Assembly: GCA_913057195.1 (NCBI GenBank)
Contig: CAJXNL010000003.1
Span: 1 to 64,000, forward strand
Reading direction: 5' to 3'
DNA: 64,000 bases
Origin: an uncultured Wenzhouxiangella sp.
GTDB taxonomy: Bacteria > Pseudomonadota > Gammaproteobacteria > Xanthomonadales > Wenzhouxiangellaceae
The notes under the pieces are model-generated. The model saw nothing but the letters and a program-made list of their open reading frames with translations. It had not been told where the DNA came from and made no database searches. Positions 1 to 8,796 of this stretch are shown here, one piece after another; within the stretch, counting starts at the first letter, position 1; each line of letters opens with the position of its first letter. The position numbers and the translations under genes were made by a program.

Positions 1-2
1 GT

Positions 3-1010
3 GGTTATGGCCTGCGTTTGGTGGGACAAGACTCGGGGCGAGGCACTTTTTTTCATCGGCATGCCGTCCTCCACGAACAATCCACCGGCGAGGTCAAAAT
101 TCCGCTGGCCGAACTGTCTGAGCAACCCAATCAAGTCACCGTCATCGACTCGTTGTTGTCTGAAGAAGCCGTTTTAGGCTTTGAATATGGTTACGCGACT
201 GCCGAGCCGAACACGCTCACGATTTGGGAGGCGCAGTTCGGTGACTTTGTCAACGGCGCCCAGGTTGTGATTGACCAATTCATCACCTCCGGCGAAGCCA
301 AATGGGGTCGCTTGTGCGGCCTGGTGATGTTTTTGCCTCACGGCTATGAAGGCCAAGGACCCGAGCACTCATCCGCGCGGCTTGAGCGGTTTATGCAGTT
401 ATGCTCACACAACAACATTCAAGTCTGCGTACCGTCACTGCCTGCGCAAATGTTTCATATGCTTCGCAGACAAATGATTCGTCCGCTGCGTAAACCCTTG
501 GTGGTGATGACGCCAAAATCACTGCTGCGGCACAAATCATCGACATCAACCCTCGATGAGCTCAGTTCCGGGACATTTCAGTTGGTGCTCGACGACCCCA
601 CTCAGCCCAAACCCAAATCGGTCAAACGGGTGGTGTTCTGCGCTGGAAAAGTCTACTTTGACTTGGCGGCGCATCAAGCCGAGGAAGGCATTGATGACAT
701 CGCGCTGGTGAGGGTTGAGCAGCTTTATCCCTTCCCCAGAGAGGAATTGCAAAGCACGCTCAAACGTTACAGCAACGCCGTCGAGGTGGTCTGGTGTCAA
801 GAAGAACCAATGAACCAGGGGGCCTGGTTCCAAATCAGGCATCACATTCAAGCCTGCATTAGTGAAAACCAACAGCTTTGGTACGTTGGGCGTGAAACCT
901 CAGCCTCTCCCGCGGTGGGCTATTACCAAATCCATCTGCAACAACAAAAACAATTGGTCAGCGAAGCCTTAACCTTGGGTCAGGGTTATCGAGAAGGAGC
1001 AACTGCATGA
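3..1010 (+). CDS. sucA: 2-oxoglutarate dehydrogenase E1 component, C-terminal part
   Basis: Partial gene: the reading frame is open from the first bases of the window, so the start lies outside. It encodes about the last third of the thiamine-diphosphate-dependent E1 subunit, which decarboxylates 2-oxoglutarate in the TCA cycle and passes the succinyl group to the lipoyl arm of SucB. The blocks [16 protein letters not shown]-like at the left edge, [39 protein letters not shown] and [12 protein letters not shown] are diagnostic of SucA rather than of the pyruvate enzyme. The stop overlaps the sucB start (ATGA), so the two are translationally coupled in a sucA-sucB-lpd operon. Confidence 0.97.
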   Translation, partial: GYGLRLVGQDSGRGTFFHRHAVLHEQSTGEVKIPLAELSEQPNQVTVIDSLLSEEAVLGFEYGYATAEPNTLTIWEAQFGDFVNGAQVVIDQFITSGEAKWGRLCGLVMFLPHGYEGQGPEHSSARLERFMQLCSHNNIQVCVPSLPAQMFHMLRRQMIRPLRKPLVVMTPKSLLRHKSSTSTLDELSSGTFQLVLDDPTQPKPKSVKRVVFCAGKVYFDLAAHQAEEGIDDIALVRVEQLYPFPREELQSTLKRYSNAVEVVWCQEEPMNQGAWFQIRHHIQACISENQQLWYVGRETSASPAVGYYQIHLQQQKQLVSEALTLGQGYREGATA

Positions 1011-2200
1011 GCATAGAGATCAAGGTCCCCAATCTGCCCGAGTCGGTCAGTGATGCCACCATTGCCAAATGGCATAAAAAGGCCGGTGATGCCGTCGCCC
1101 GGGACGAGAACCTGGTCGATCTTGAGACCGACAAAGTGGTGCTCGAGGTCCCTGCCCCTGCCGATGGCGTGCTGAAAGACATCACCGAAGACGAGGGCGC
1201 CACCGTCACGGAAGGACAAAAGATTGGCCTGATGGAAGAAGGCGAAGCCCCTGCCAGCGCCCCCGAGAACACCGAGCCCTCAAAGGATGCGCCAGCGAAC
1301 ACCGACGACGACAACGAAAAAGCCGCCGCTGAGCCTGCGCCAGCGCCGGCTCCCGAAGCAAAGGGGGGTGACGGTTGGCCGCCGGCCGCGCGACGTGTGG
1401 CGGCAGAGAACGACGTTGACCCTGAGTCTGTTCAGGGCAGCGGACGCGGTGGGCGCGTCACCAAAGGTGACGTTCTCAAACACATTCAAGGCGGCGGCGC
1501 CCGACCGGCCGAACGTGTCAAGATGTCGCGCCTGCGTGCTCGGATTGCTGAGCGCATGAAAGATGCCCAAAACACCGCAGCGATTCTGACCTCTTTTAAT
1601 GAGGTGGATCTTAAGGCTGTGATGGATATCCGCGCGCGCCACAAAGACGCTTTCCTGCAGCGTCACGGTGTGAAGCTTGGGTTCATGTCGTTCTTTGTCA
1701 AAGCCGCCTGCGAAGCCCTTCAAAAACATCCGGTTGTCAACGCCTCAGTCGATGGCGACGAGGTCGTGTATCACGGCTATCAAGACGTGGGCATTGCGGT
1801 GTCGACCGAGCGCGGCCTGATTGTGCCCGTGCTTAAAAATGCTCAAACAATGGGCCTGGCCGAGATCGAGGCCGGCATTGCCGACTATGCTGAGAAAGCT
1901 CGAAATGGCACCATTGCCCTGGAGGACTTGCAGGGAGGCACATTCACCATCACCAACGGCGGTGTGTTTGGCTCACTGCTGTCGACTCCGTTGCTGAACA
2001 TGCCCCAAAGCGCGATTCTTGGCATGCACACGATCAAAGAACGGCCCGTTGCGATCGATGGTGAGGTGGTGATCCGACCCATGATGTACATCGCGCTGTC
2101 TTATGACCATCGCATCATTGATGGCAAAGACGCCGTCCAATTTTTGGTCGCGATCAAAGAATCACTCGAAGATCCTGCGCGTTTGCTGCTGGATCTGTAA
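1007..2200 (+). CDS. sucB: Dihydrolipoyl succinyltransferase (2-oxoglutarate dehydrogenase E2)
   Basis: Transfers succinyl groups from E1 to coenzyme A in the core of the 2-oxoglutarate dehydrogenase complex. The 397-residue protein has one N-terminal lipoyl domain with the lipoyl lysine at K43 (ETDKVVLEV). An acidic, Ala/Pro-rich linker follows (about 85-120), then a peripheral subunit-binding domain (about 125-160, [11 protein letters not shown]...[12 protein letters not shown]) and the catalytic domain with H368 and D372 in the SYDHRIIDG motif. A single lipoyl domain and the SucB-like active-site block fit the succinyl enzyme. The start codon overlaps the sucA stop and has the Shine-Dalgarno sequence GAAGGAG upstream. 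Confidence 0.97.
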   Translation: MSIEIKVPNLPESVSDATIAKWHKKAGDAVARDENLVDLETDKVVLEVPAPADGVLKDITEDEGATVTEGQKIGLMEEGEAPASAPENTEPSKDAPANTDDDNEKAAAEPAPAPAPEAKGGDGWPPAARRVAAENDVDPESVQGSGRGGRVTKGDVLKHIQGGGARPAERVKMSRLRARIAERMKDAQNTAAILTSFNEVDLKAVMDIRARHKDAFLQRHGVKLGFMSFFVKAACEALQKHPVVNASVDGDEVVYHGYQDVGIAVSTERGLIVPVLKNAQTMGLAEIEAGIADYAEKARNGTIALEDLQGGTFTITNGGVFGSLLSTPLLNMPQSAILGMHTIKERPVAIDGEVVIRPMMYIALSYDHRIIDGKDAVQFLVAIKESLEDPARLLLDL

Positions 2201-2215
2201 CTCAAGGAGCTTTTC

Positions 2216-3652
2216 ATGGCCGAATCGGCGCCAGACAAACAGTTTGATCTCGTGGTCATCGGCGGCGGGCCCGGCGGATACGCCGCTGCGATCCGAGCGG
2301 CACAGCTTAAGATGAACGTGATGCTCATTGATGATCGTCAGTCCGATGACGGCAGCCCCGCGCCTGGCGGCACTTGCCTCAATGTGGGGTGCGTGCCATC
2401 TAAAGCGCTGCTGGATTCCTCCAAGCATTTTCATCATATCCAACACGATTACAAAGACCACGGCATCCGTGTGAAAGACGTGGAAATGGATGTCGAGCAA
2501 ATGCTTAAGCGCAAACAAGGCGTGGTCAAGCAGTTGAACAGCGGCCTCATCCAGCTGTTCAAAGCCAATAAAATCAGCTTTGTCAATGGCCGAGGTCGAC
2601 TGCTGGCTGATCGACTTGTTGAAGTCACCACCCATGAGGGCACTGAAACCGTTGCTGGAGAGCACGTGATCCTGGCCGCAGGCTCGGTGCCATTCACCAT
2701 TCCCGGCGTGGACATTGATAACAAGTATATTGTTGACAATGAAGGTGCCCTGGCCTTTGGCGATACGCCCAAAAAACTCGGGGTGATTGGGGCTGGCGTG
2801 ATCGGGTTGGAGCTGGGCAGCGTGTGGCGCCGATTGGGTGCAGAGGTCACTTTGTTCGAGGCGGCCGAGACATTCTTACCCGTGGTTGATGACGACATGT
2901 CGCGTGCAGCCGCGCGTGAGTTCAAAAAACAAGGTCTCGATATCCGGCTGGGCACCAAAGTCTCGGGTGCAAAGGTCAGTCGCTCAAAAGTCAAAGTCAA
3001 TTACACCGAGGGTGACAAAGACCATGAGGCGACCTTCGATCGGCTGCTGGTGGCCGTGGGACGCCGCGCCGCCAGCGATGAGCTGCTGGCTGAAGACTGT
3101 GGCGTTGCGTTGACGGACCGAGGCCAAGTTGATGTCAACGAGCAGTGCCAAACAAGCGCACCGCAGGTTTGGGCCATTGGTGACTTGGTTCGCGGCCCGA
3201 TGCTCGCGCATAAAGCCTCTGAGGAGGGCATCGCGGTGGCAGAAACCATTGCCGGTCATCATGGCCACTTCAACCTCGACACTGTGCCGTGGGTGATTTA
3301 TACGGATCCTGAGATCGCTTGGGTGGGACACACGGAAAAAGACCTGCAGGCGGCTGGAATTGACTACCGCAGCGGCAGCTTCCCGTTCGCTGCCACAGGT
3401 CGAGGCCTGGCGATGGGGGATGCCGCGGGACACGTGAAACTGCTGGCCGATGCTGAGACCGATCGCTTGTTAGGCGCCCAGATTATCGGCCCACAGGCCT
3501 CCGAGCTTATTGGAGAATGCGTAGTGACCATGGAGTTTGCTGGATCCAGTGAGGATTTGGCACGCATTGTTCACGCGCACCCCACCCTTTCTGAAGCGGT
3601 CCATGAGGCTGCGCTTGCGGTGGATCGCCGCGCCATTCACAAAGCCAACTGA
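2216..3652 (+). CDS. lpd: Dihydrolipoyl dehydrogenase (E3)
   Basis: FAD- and NAD-dependent flavoprotein that reoxidises the lipoyl group of the E2 subunit. An N-terminal FAD-binding GGGPGGYAAA motif lies near residues 16-25, the redox disulfide is C54/C59 (GGTCLNVGCVPSK), a second nucleotide-binding glycine motif (GVIGAGVIGLELG) follows, and the C-terminal His-Glu pair is H455/E460 (HPTLSEAVHE). The length of 478 residues is normal. It begins 15 bases after sucB behind AAGGAG, completing sucA-sucB-lpd. It probably serves this complex, and possibly also the glycine cleavage system. Confidence 0.97.
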   Translation: MAESAPDKQFDLVVIGGGPGGYAAAIRAAQLKMNVMLIDDRQSDDGSPAPGGTCLNVGCVPSKALLDSSKHFHHIQHDYKDHGIRVKDVEMDVEQMLKRKQGVVKQLNSGLIQLFKANKISFVNGRGRLLADRLVEVTTHEGTETVAGEHVILAAGSVPFTIPGVDIDNKYIVDNEGALAFGDTPKKLGVIGAGVIGLELGSVWRRLGAEVTLFEAAETFLPVVDDDMSRAAAREFKKQGLDIRLGTKVSGAKVSRSKVKVNYTEGDKDHEATFDRLLVAVGRRAASDELLAEDCGVALTDRGQVDVNEQCQTSAPQVWAIGDLVRGPMLAHKASEEGIAVAETIAGHHGHFNLDTVPWVIYTDPEIAWVGHTEKDLQAAGIDYRSGSFPFAATGRGLAMGDAAGHVKLLADAETDRLLGAQIIGPQASELIGECVVTMEFAGSSEDLARIVHAHPTLSEAVHEAALAVDRRAIHKAN

Positions 3653-3662
3653 GTGGGTTGAA

Positions 3663-4733
3663 ATGCCATCCATGTCCGCACCCGACATCTTTCATGCGTT
3701 TCGCATCAACGACGATGAAGACGGGTTCCGTGCTCAGTGGCAAGAGCAGACGGTCCACGAGCAAACAGATGGCGATGTCATCGTTGAGGTCCACTACTCC
3801 AGCATCAACTACAAAGACGCCCTGGCCGGAACCAACCGCGGAAAAATCCTGAGACGTTTCCCCCTCAACGGCGGCATCGACATGGCCGGTGTGGTGGTTC
3901 ACTCTGAGCAAGCTCCATTCCAGCCGGGCGATCGGGTGTTGATGACCGGCAGTGGACTTTCTGAGACGCATGATGGAGGCTACAGCGAATATCTGCGGGT
4001 GCAATCGGCGCAACTCATTCCCTTGCCCAAGTCGATGACCTTACACGAGGCCATGATCATCGGAACCGCTGGCTTCACCGCGGCTTTGGCGCTTTACCGA
4101 ATGGAACTCAACGGTCAAACGCCGGACATGGGCTCGATCGCCATTACAGGCGCCACTGGCGGCGTGGGCTCTCTGGCGGTGGATATTTTCTCAACCGCCG
4201 GCTATACCGTCAGCGCGATCTCCGGAAAACCCGATGCGTTCGAGTGGCTGCATGAGCTGGGCGCGGCGCAATGCATCGACCGTCATGGCCTGTATTGGCC
4301 AGAGACACCGCTGGCCAGCGCGAAATTTGCCGGGGCACTGGACAACGTTGGCGGCGACATGCTGGCCGGCCTAACGCGCGTCACGCAGCCATGGGGCAAC
4401 ATTGCCGCCTGCGGCATGGCGGGTGACATCGCACTAAACACCACCGTGATGCCTTTTATCATCCGGGGCGTCTCGCTCATTGGAATCAATTCTGCCGGCA
4501 CACCTCGCCCTATCCGGGACGTCATCTGGCACAAATTGGCGAACGAGTGGCGCCCGCGCCACCTCGATCAGATCCACCAAGACACCATCCCACCCGAAGC
4601 CCTGTCAGAGCGATTTGACGCGTTCTTGCAAGGAAAAAGCCAAGGGCGCGTGGTGGTCCAAATAAAATCTGAACTCGATCCTGAAGTCGATCCTGAAGAC
4701 GACTCCAATATCAACCCCACCGAAAACGAGTGA
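3663..4733 (+). CDS. acuI: Acryloyl-CoA reductase family protein (AcuI/YhdH, zinc-free MDR)
   Basis: NADPH-dependent medium-chain reductase of the YhdH/AcuI family, which reduces acryloyl-CoA to propionyl-CoA. In marine bacteria this detoxifies acrylate made from dimethylsulfoniopropionate. Family blocks are visible: YSSINYKDALAGTNRGKI, PLNGGIDMAGVV, GTAGFTAALAL and the cofactor loop GATGGVGSLAVD. The ATG at 3663 gives 356 residues; the open frame runs further upstream, into lpd, but family similarity begins at this ATG. A C-terminal acidic tail of about 20 residues (Asp/Glu/Pro-rich) goes beyond the usual length. Its place right after lpd suggests co-transcription with the TCA genes. Substrate is inferred from family only. 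Confidence 0.85.
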   Translation: MPSMSAPDIFHAFRINDDEDGFRAQWQEQTVHEQTDGDVIVEVHYSSINYKDALAGTNRGKILRRFPLNGGIDMAGVVVHSEQAPFQPGDRVLMTGSGLSETHDGGYSEYLRVQSAQLIPLPKSMTLHEAMIIGTAGFTAALALYRMELNGQTPDMGSIAITGATGGVGSLAVDIFSTAGYTVSAISGKPDAFEWLHELGAAQCIDRHGLYWPETPLASAKFAGALDNVGGDMLAGLTRVTQPWGNIAACGMAGDIALNTTVMPFIIRGVSLIGINSAGTPRPIRDVIWHKLANEWRPRHLDQIHQDTIPPEALSERFDAFLQGKSQGRVVVQIKSELDPEVDPEDDSNINPTENE

Positions 4734-4742
4734 GCGCATACG

Positions 4743-5237
4743 ATGATTGAAATTGGTCAACGCCTACCCAGCACGCCGGTCATGACGATGACCGCCAACG
4801 GACCCACCCCTGTTCAAGCAGACGAGTTGATGGGGCAAGGCCTGGTGGTCTTGTTCGCAACGCCAGGGGCATTCACACCAACGTGCTCGGCGCAGCACCT
4901 GCCCGGCTTCATTGAGCGGATTGACGACATTAAAAGCCACGGCGTTGACCAGGTGGTCTGCATGGCCGCCAATGATATTTTTGTTGTCCATGCTTGGGCG
5001 GCGGCTTCCAAAGTTGACGACCGCATCACCATGATCGCGGATGGCAATGGCGATTTCGCTGAAGCCATGGGCTTAGGCATGGATGTCAGTGCTTTTGGAA
5101 TGGGCCAAAGGTGTCAGCGTTTTGCGATGATTATCCAAGATGGACAGATTCAATCGCTGATGGTCGAAGCGCCTGGGGAATTTAAAGTGTCCAGCGCGGA
5201 GTCTGTGCTTGCAGCCCTCGAGCAGCTCAATCAGTAG
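4743..5237 (+). CDS. Peroxiredoxin, Prx5-like
   Basis: Thiol peroxidase of the Prx5/AhpC-TSA group, 164 residues, cytosolic, removing hydrogen peroxide or alkyl hydroperoxides. The peroxidatic cysteine is C48 in the PGAFTPTCSAQHLPGF motif. Further cysteines occur at about residues 76 and 121, but no glutaredoxin domain is fused. It starts 9 bases after acuI, probably in the same transcript, and its 3' end overlaps the convergent DUF2909 gene by 11 bases. Confidence 0.92.
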   Translation: MIEIGQRLPSTPVMTMTANGPTPVQADELMGQGLVVLFATPGAFTPTCSAQHLPGFIERIDDIKSHGVDQVVCMAANDIFVVHAWAAASKVDDRITMIADGNGDFAEAMGLGMDVSAFGMGQRCQRFAMIIQDGQIQSLMVEAPGEFKVSSAESVLAALEQLNQ

Positions 5238-5460
5238 CGGACGGGTAGCGGACGGGATTGACGCCCTGGGGCTCAATGACGCCAAACTGGAACCCTGCCC
5301 ACAAAAGCGCCAACAATCCTAAAGACAGCCCCACACGCCAGCTGAGTCGCCGGACAGCCCGATCGCCCTCGCCTCGGTCTGTCACCAAGTAATAAAAACT
5401 GGATGCAAGCGTGTAGAGAATGGCCAAAAAGACGCCGATGATGAAAACTTTGCCGAGCAC
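5227..5460 (-). CDS. DUF2909 twin-transmembrane protein
   Basis: Small membrane protein of about 77 residues with two hydrophobic helices separated by a short charged loop (TDRGEGDRAVRR), matching the DUF2909 twin-transmembrane family. This family is commonly found next to SURF1 in oxidase assembly clusters; its function is unknown. I chose GTG at 5460 because GGAGA lies about 9 bases upstream; a TTG at 5481 would add 7 residues without a ribosome binding site. It is divergent from SURF1. Confidence 0.75.
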   Translation of the reverse strand: MLGKVFIIGVFLAILYTLASSFYYLVTDRGEGDRAVRRLSWRVGLSLGLLALLWAGFQFGVIEPQGVNPVRYPSATD

Positions 5461-5492
5461 AGTGATGGATCTCCAGAACAAGCTGAACTGTC

Positions 5493-5500
5493 AGTATAAA
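5493..5500. promoter_or_regulatory. Possible overlapping -10 elements of the SURF1 and DUF2909 promoters
   Basis: In the 51-base divergent gap the + strand reads TATAAA (5495-5500) and the - strand TATACT (5493-5498), overlapping -10-like hexamers facing each gene. No good -35 element is visible, so this is tentative. Confidence 0.3.
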
Positions 5501-5511
5501 GGTTTTGCGTG

Positions 5512-6246
5512 ATGGCAATCACCTTCACCACCATGGTGGGTCGAGTGTTGCCCCATCTGGTCGCCATCGGTTGCATAGTGGCATGCATCCAGCTGGGTTT
5601 TTGGCAACAACAGAGGGCAGACTACAAACAAGCGCGGCTCACGCAGTGGGCGCAGGCACCGATGTTGGTCTCTCCAAGCACACAACAAATGCAGACCGCG
5701 CCCCCTTTTTCTCAGGTGGAACTGACTGGTCGATTTGACCCCCAACGCCACATCCTGTTGGACAACCAAACGCGCAACAACCACCCCGGCGTTCACGTTT
5801 TCGTTCCTTTTAGACTCAGCGGCGGATCAACCATTGTCATGGTCAATCGAGGCTGGCAGCCGTACTATCGCCACACTCAGCAATGGCCAGAGTACTCAAC
5901 CCCCGAACAGACGCTGACCATCACGGGGCGACTGAGCCCGCCACCGCGGGTGGGATTACAACTGGGTCAGGCGGCCCCCCTGGATCCTGAGCAGTGGCCT
6001 AACCTGATGACATATTTTGATTTGGGGCGGATTCAAACCGTGTTTGGACCCGAGGTATTCGAACAGATCTTGCTGCTCCACCCCGATCACCCCGCGCACC
6101 TCAGCCAAGACCCATGGCCAGAGGTGAATATGGGCCCAGACCGCCACACCGCGTACGCATTTCAGTGGTTCACCATCGCCGGTGTCATTTTTTTGATCTG
6201 GCTGGGCTTAAGCTACCGGTTTTATCGGACCAAGAGCCATGAATAA
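5512..6246 (+). CDS. SURF1 family cytochrome oxidase assembly protein
   Basis: Membrane protein that helps insert heme a into subunit I of cytochrome c oxidase. The 244-residue product has the SURF1 layout: one transmembrane helix near the N-terminus (about 8-25), a large periplasmic loop containing the conserved VNRGWQP block near residue 110, and a second helix near the C-terminus (about 212-232). GTG at 5509 immediately precedes the chosen ATG. The gene overlaps the next one by 8 bases and leads an assembly operon with the Sco-like gene, ctaA and ctaB. Confidence 0.92.
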   Translation: MAITFTTMVGRVLPHLVAIGCIVACIQLGFWQQQRADYKQARLTQWAQAPMLVSPSTQQMQTAPPFSQVELTGRFDPQRHILLDNQTRNNHPGVHVFVPFRLSGGSTIVMVNRGWQPYYRHTQQWPEYSTPEQTLTITGRLSPPPRVGLQLGQAAPLDPEQWPNLMTYFDLGRIQTVFGPEVFEQILLLHPDHPAHLSQDPWPEVNMGPDRHTAYAFQWFTIAGVIFLIWLGLSYRFYRTKSHE

Positions 6247-6826
6247 ACAAACCATCGTTCTCGTATTTGTCATATTTGGCGTGCCCGTTATTCTGGCAAC
6301 GCTGATGCACAGCAAATGGGTTGATTGGCGCCCAGGGGCCACACGAAATCACGGCGAATTGATTTCTCCTGTCATAGAATGGCCGCCATTGGAGGTGGTT
6401 GATGCTTCAGGCGATGCGGTCTCAACAGCCTCACTGGAGGGTCAGTGGCAACTGGTGTACTACCGTCAGACAGCCTGCGATGAGGCGTGCCTAGAATCGC
6501 TGTACTGGCTTCGACAGGTTCGTTTGGCGCAGGATCGACACGTCACAGACATCGGCCTTTTGGTGATTCAAGAAACGCCCATGAGTGATGATGTCGTCGA
6601 TGAGATCGAAGCCTTGTCTGACGCCTTCGTTGTCATCGATGGTGAAGCCGCAACAAAGCTCGCCAGTCACCTGCCCCGTCCAGCAAAGAGTGGGGAGCGG
6701 TTCATTATGGATCCCATGGCCAATATAATGATGCGTTATCGCCCTGAGCAAGACCCAGACCATATCCGCATTGATTTGGGGCGACTGCTGACATGGACAC
6801 AAACCCAAGCCGGACCAAGCAACTGA
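6239..6826 (+). CDS. Sco-like thioredoxin-fold membrane protein of the oxidase cluster
   Basis: A 195-residue protein with an N-terminal transmembrane anchor (about residues 5-23) and a periplasmic domain carrying C80-x3-C84 (TACDEACLES). This has the spacing of the copper-binding CxxxC motif of Sco1/SenC proteins. The rest is too divergent for me to call it a true Sco. Proteins of this size sit between SURF1 and ctaA in many gammaproteobacteria and are usually annotated as hypothetical. Its position suggests copper delivery or thiol chemistry during CuA assembly, which is inference. Confidence 0.75.
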   Translation: MNKQTIVLVFVIFGVPVILATLMHSKWVDWRPGATRNHGELISPVIEWPPLEVVDASGDAVSTASLEGQWQLVYYRQTACDEACLESLYWLRQVRLAQDRHVTDIGLLVIQETPMSDDVVDEIEALSDAFVVIDGEAATKLASHLPRPAKSGERFIMDPMANIMMRYRPEQDPDHIRIDLGRLLTWTQTQAGPSN

Positions 6827-6863
6827 CCGCCCACATTGTAGAGTAAGGACAAAACACGCCGAC

Positions 6864-7877
6864 ATGATCACGAAAGAACGTTACAGCCAAATGAGTCTGT
6901 TTGCCGTGGGTTTGACGCTCATTGTCATCGTCTTGGGGGCTTGGGTTCGATTGACCGACGCCGGCCTGGGCTGTCCTGATTGGCCCGGCTGCTACGGAGA
7001 GCTCACCTGGCCCAAAACCGAAGACCAGGTACTGGCGGCCAATGCTCGATGGGCGGAGCGGCCTGTGGAGACAGGCAAGGCCATCCGGGAAATGGTCCAC
7101 CGGTATGCAGCCGGGGCACTTGGGTTGTTGGTGCTGTTTCTGACCATCGTTGCCTGGCGGGCACGCCGGTCGGACCCGTCTTTTCCGATTGTCCTGCCCA
7201 GTGCCATTTTGGCTTGGATTACATTTCAGGCCGCTTTGGGCATGTGGACCGTAACGATGCTGCTCAAGCCCGCCATTGTGCTGGCCCACCTGGGCGGTGG
7301 GATGCTGACCGTGGCTCTTTTGTTCTGGCTGTATCTGGCCACGCGAACGACGCAGACAAAGCCGTCCCTGCCCGAGCGTGGATTGAAATGGCCCGTTCGA
7401 CTGGGGCTTATTGCCATCGTTGCCCAACTGCTCATGGGCGGCTGGGTGTCAACCAACTATGCCGCTTTGGCCTGCCCCGACTTTCCGACCTGCATGGGCC
7501 AGTGGTGGCCTGAGGGCAACTACCGAGAGGGCTTTAAACTCTGGCGGGGCGTGGGCGTCGATTACGAAGGGGGCATTCTCGATCAAAATGCTCGCGTGGC
7601 AATCCATATGGCGCACCGCGTCGGCGCGGTGATCGTGACCGCCATTTTTGGGTGGCTGCTGTGGCGTTTATGGAAAGTGCACAGCCTAAGGGTGCCTGCC
7701 ACACTGGTTGGCGGGTTGCTGGGGGCACAAATTACACTCGGCATTTTAAATGTTGTCCTCGGTTTGCCCCTCTATGTCGCCGTGGCGCATAACGGCGTGG
7801 CCGCCTTGCTGGTTTTGTCAATGGTGTTCCTCAGCTACCGAACGGGGCGCAGCATCAATCGCTGGGATGCCGTCTAA
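6864..7877 (+). CDS. ctaA: Heme A synthase (COX15/CtaA)
   Basis: Integral membrane enzyme that oxidises the heme o C8 methyl group to give heme a. The 337-residue protein has about eight hydrophobic segments. It contains the family blocks GAWVRLTDAGLGCPDWPGCYG, HRYAAG, AHLGGG, LACPDFPTC and MAHRVGAV, including heme-ligand histidines. The Shine-Dalgarno sequence AAGGAC precedes the ATG. The stop codon directly abuts the ctaB start with no spacer, so the two steps of heme a synthesis are encoded as a pair. Confidence 0.96.
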   Translation: MITKERYSQMSLFAVGLTLIVIVLGAWVRLTDAGLGCPDWPGCYGELTWPKTEDQVLAANARWAERPVETGKAIREMVHRYAAGALGLLVLFLTIVAWRARRSDPSFPIVLPSAILAWITFQAALGMWTVTMLLKPAIVLAHLGGGMLTVALLFWLYLATRTTQTKPSLPERGLKWPVRLGLIAIVAQLLMGGWVSTNYAALACPDFPTCMGQWWPEGNYREGFKLWRGVGVDYEGGILDQNARVAIHMAHRVGAVIVTAIFGWLLWRLWKVHSLRVPATLVGGLLGAQITLGILNVVLGLPLYVAVAHNGVAALLVLSMVFLSYRTGRSINRWDAV

Positions 7878-8774
7878 ATGATCGCACGAGCGATTGAGAT
7901 TCAGCAAAGCTTGAGTGAGCGGCTCAGCTTCTATCTGGGCCTGTGTAAACTCAAGGTGGTCAGCCTCATTGTGTTCACCGCGATGGTTGGCATGGCGCTG
8001 TCGCAACCGGGCATGCTGCCGCTTGGCACGCTCATTTTTGCGACATTGGGCATCGGCATGGCCGCATCCAGCGCTGCGGCCATTAATCATCTTCTGGATG
8101 CCAAGGCCGACGAGATGATGGCACGCACCCGAAACCGCCCCCTGCCCCGTGGCCAACTGACTGAGAAAGATGTCTTGATCTTCGCGTTGGCGTTGGGGGC
8201 CGTGGCGATGGCCATCCTCGTTGCTTTTGTCAATCCATTGACCGCGGGCTTGACCTTTTTGACTTTGATGGGGTACGCGGTGATCTATACGGCATTTTTG
8301 AAGCGGGCCACCCCACAAAATATTGTCATTGGAGGCGCAGCCGGCGCTGCTCCCCCTGTGCTTGGCTGGACAGCCATGACCGGTGAGCTGCATGCGCATG
8401 CCTTGCTTTTATTTTTAATCATTTTTGTTTGGACACCTCCGCACTTTTGGGCGCTGGCCATTGCCCGCCGGGATGACTACGCCCGGGCAGATGTGCCCAT
8501 GCTGCCGGTGACTCACGGGGTTGCGTTCACACGCTGGCAGATACTTTTTTATACCATCATGCTTTGGTTGGTGACATTGCTGCCGTGGCTGACTGGGATG
8601 AGCGGCCTGCCCTACTTAGCAGGTGCCAGCATCCTCAATGCGGGGTTCTTGGGATATGCAGTCGCACTGGTTGTGACAAAAAGCGACAAATTGCCCATGC
8701 CGATGTTCCGCTACTCCATCATTTATTTGATGGCCCTGTTCGCTTTTTTATTGCTAGATCACTACCTAATTTGA
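7878..8774 (+). CDS. ctaB: Protoheme IX farnesyltransferase (heme O synthase)
   Basis: UbiA-superfamily membrane prenyltransferase that attaches farnesyl to heme b, forming heme o. The 298-residue product has the first Asp-rich motif [20 protein letters not shown] and the second conserved region [17 protein letters not shown], plus about nine hydrophobic segments. Its start codon is the first base after the ctaA stop. It uses farnesyl diphosphate, the same isoprenoid pool that the carotenoid genes farther downstream draw on. Confidence 0.96.
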   Translation: MIARAIEIQQSLSERLSFYLGLCKLKVVSLIVFTAMVGMALSQPGMLPLGTLIFATLGIGMAASSAAAINHLLDAKADEMMARTRNRPLPRGQLTEKDVLIFALALGAVAMAILVAFVNPLTAGLTFLTLMGYAVIYTAFLKRATPQNIVIGGAAGAAPPVLGWTAMTGELHAHALLLFLIIFVWTPPHFWALAIARRDDYARADVPMLPVTHGVAFTRWQILFYTIMLWLVTLLPWLTGMSGLPYLAGASILNAGFLGYAVALVVTKSDKLPMPMFRYSIIYLMALFAFLLLDHYLI

Positions 8775-8796
8775 TGCCATTTGCGAGGAAGATGGG

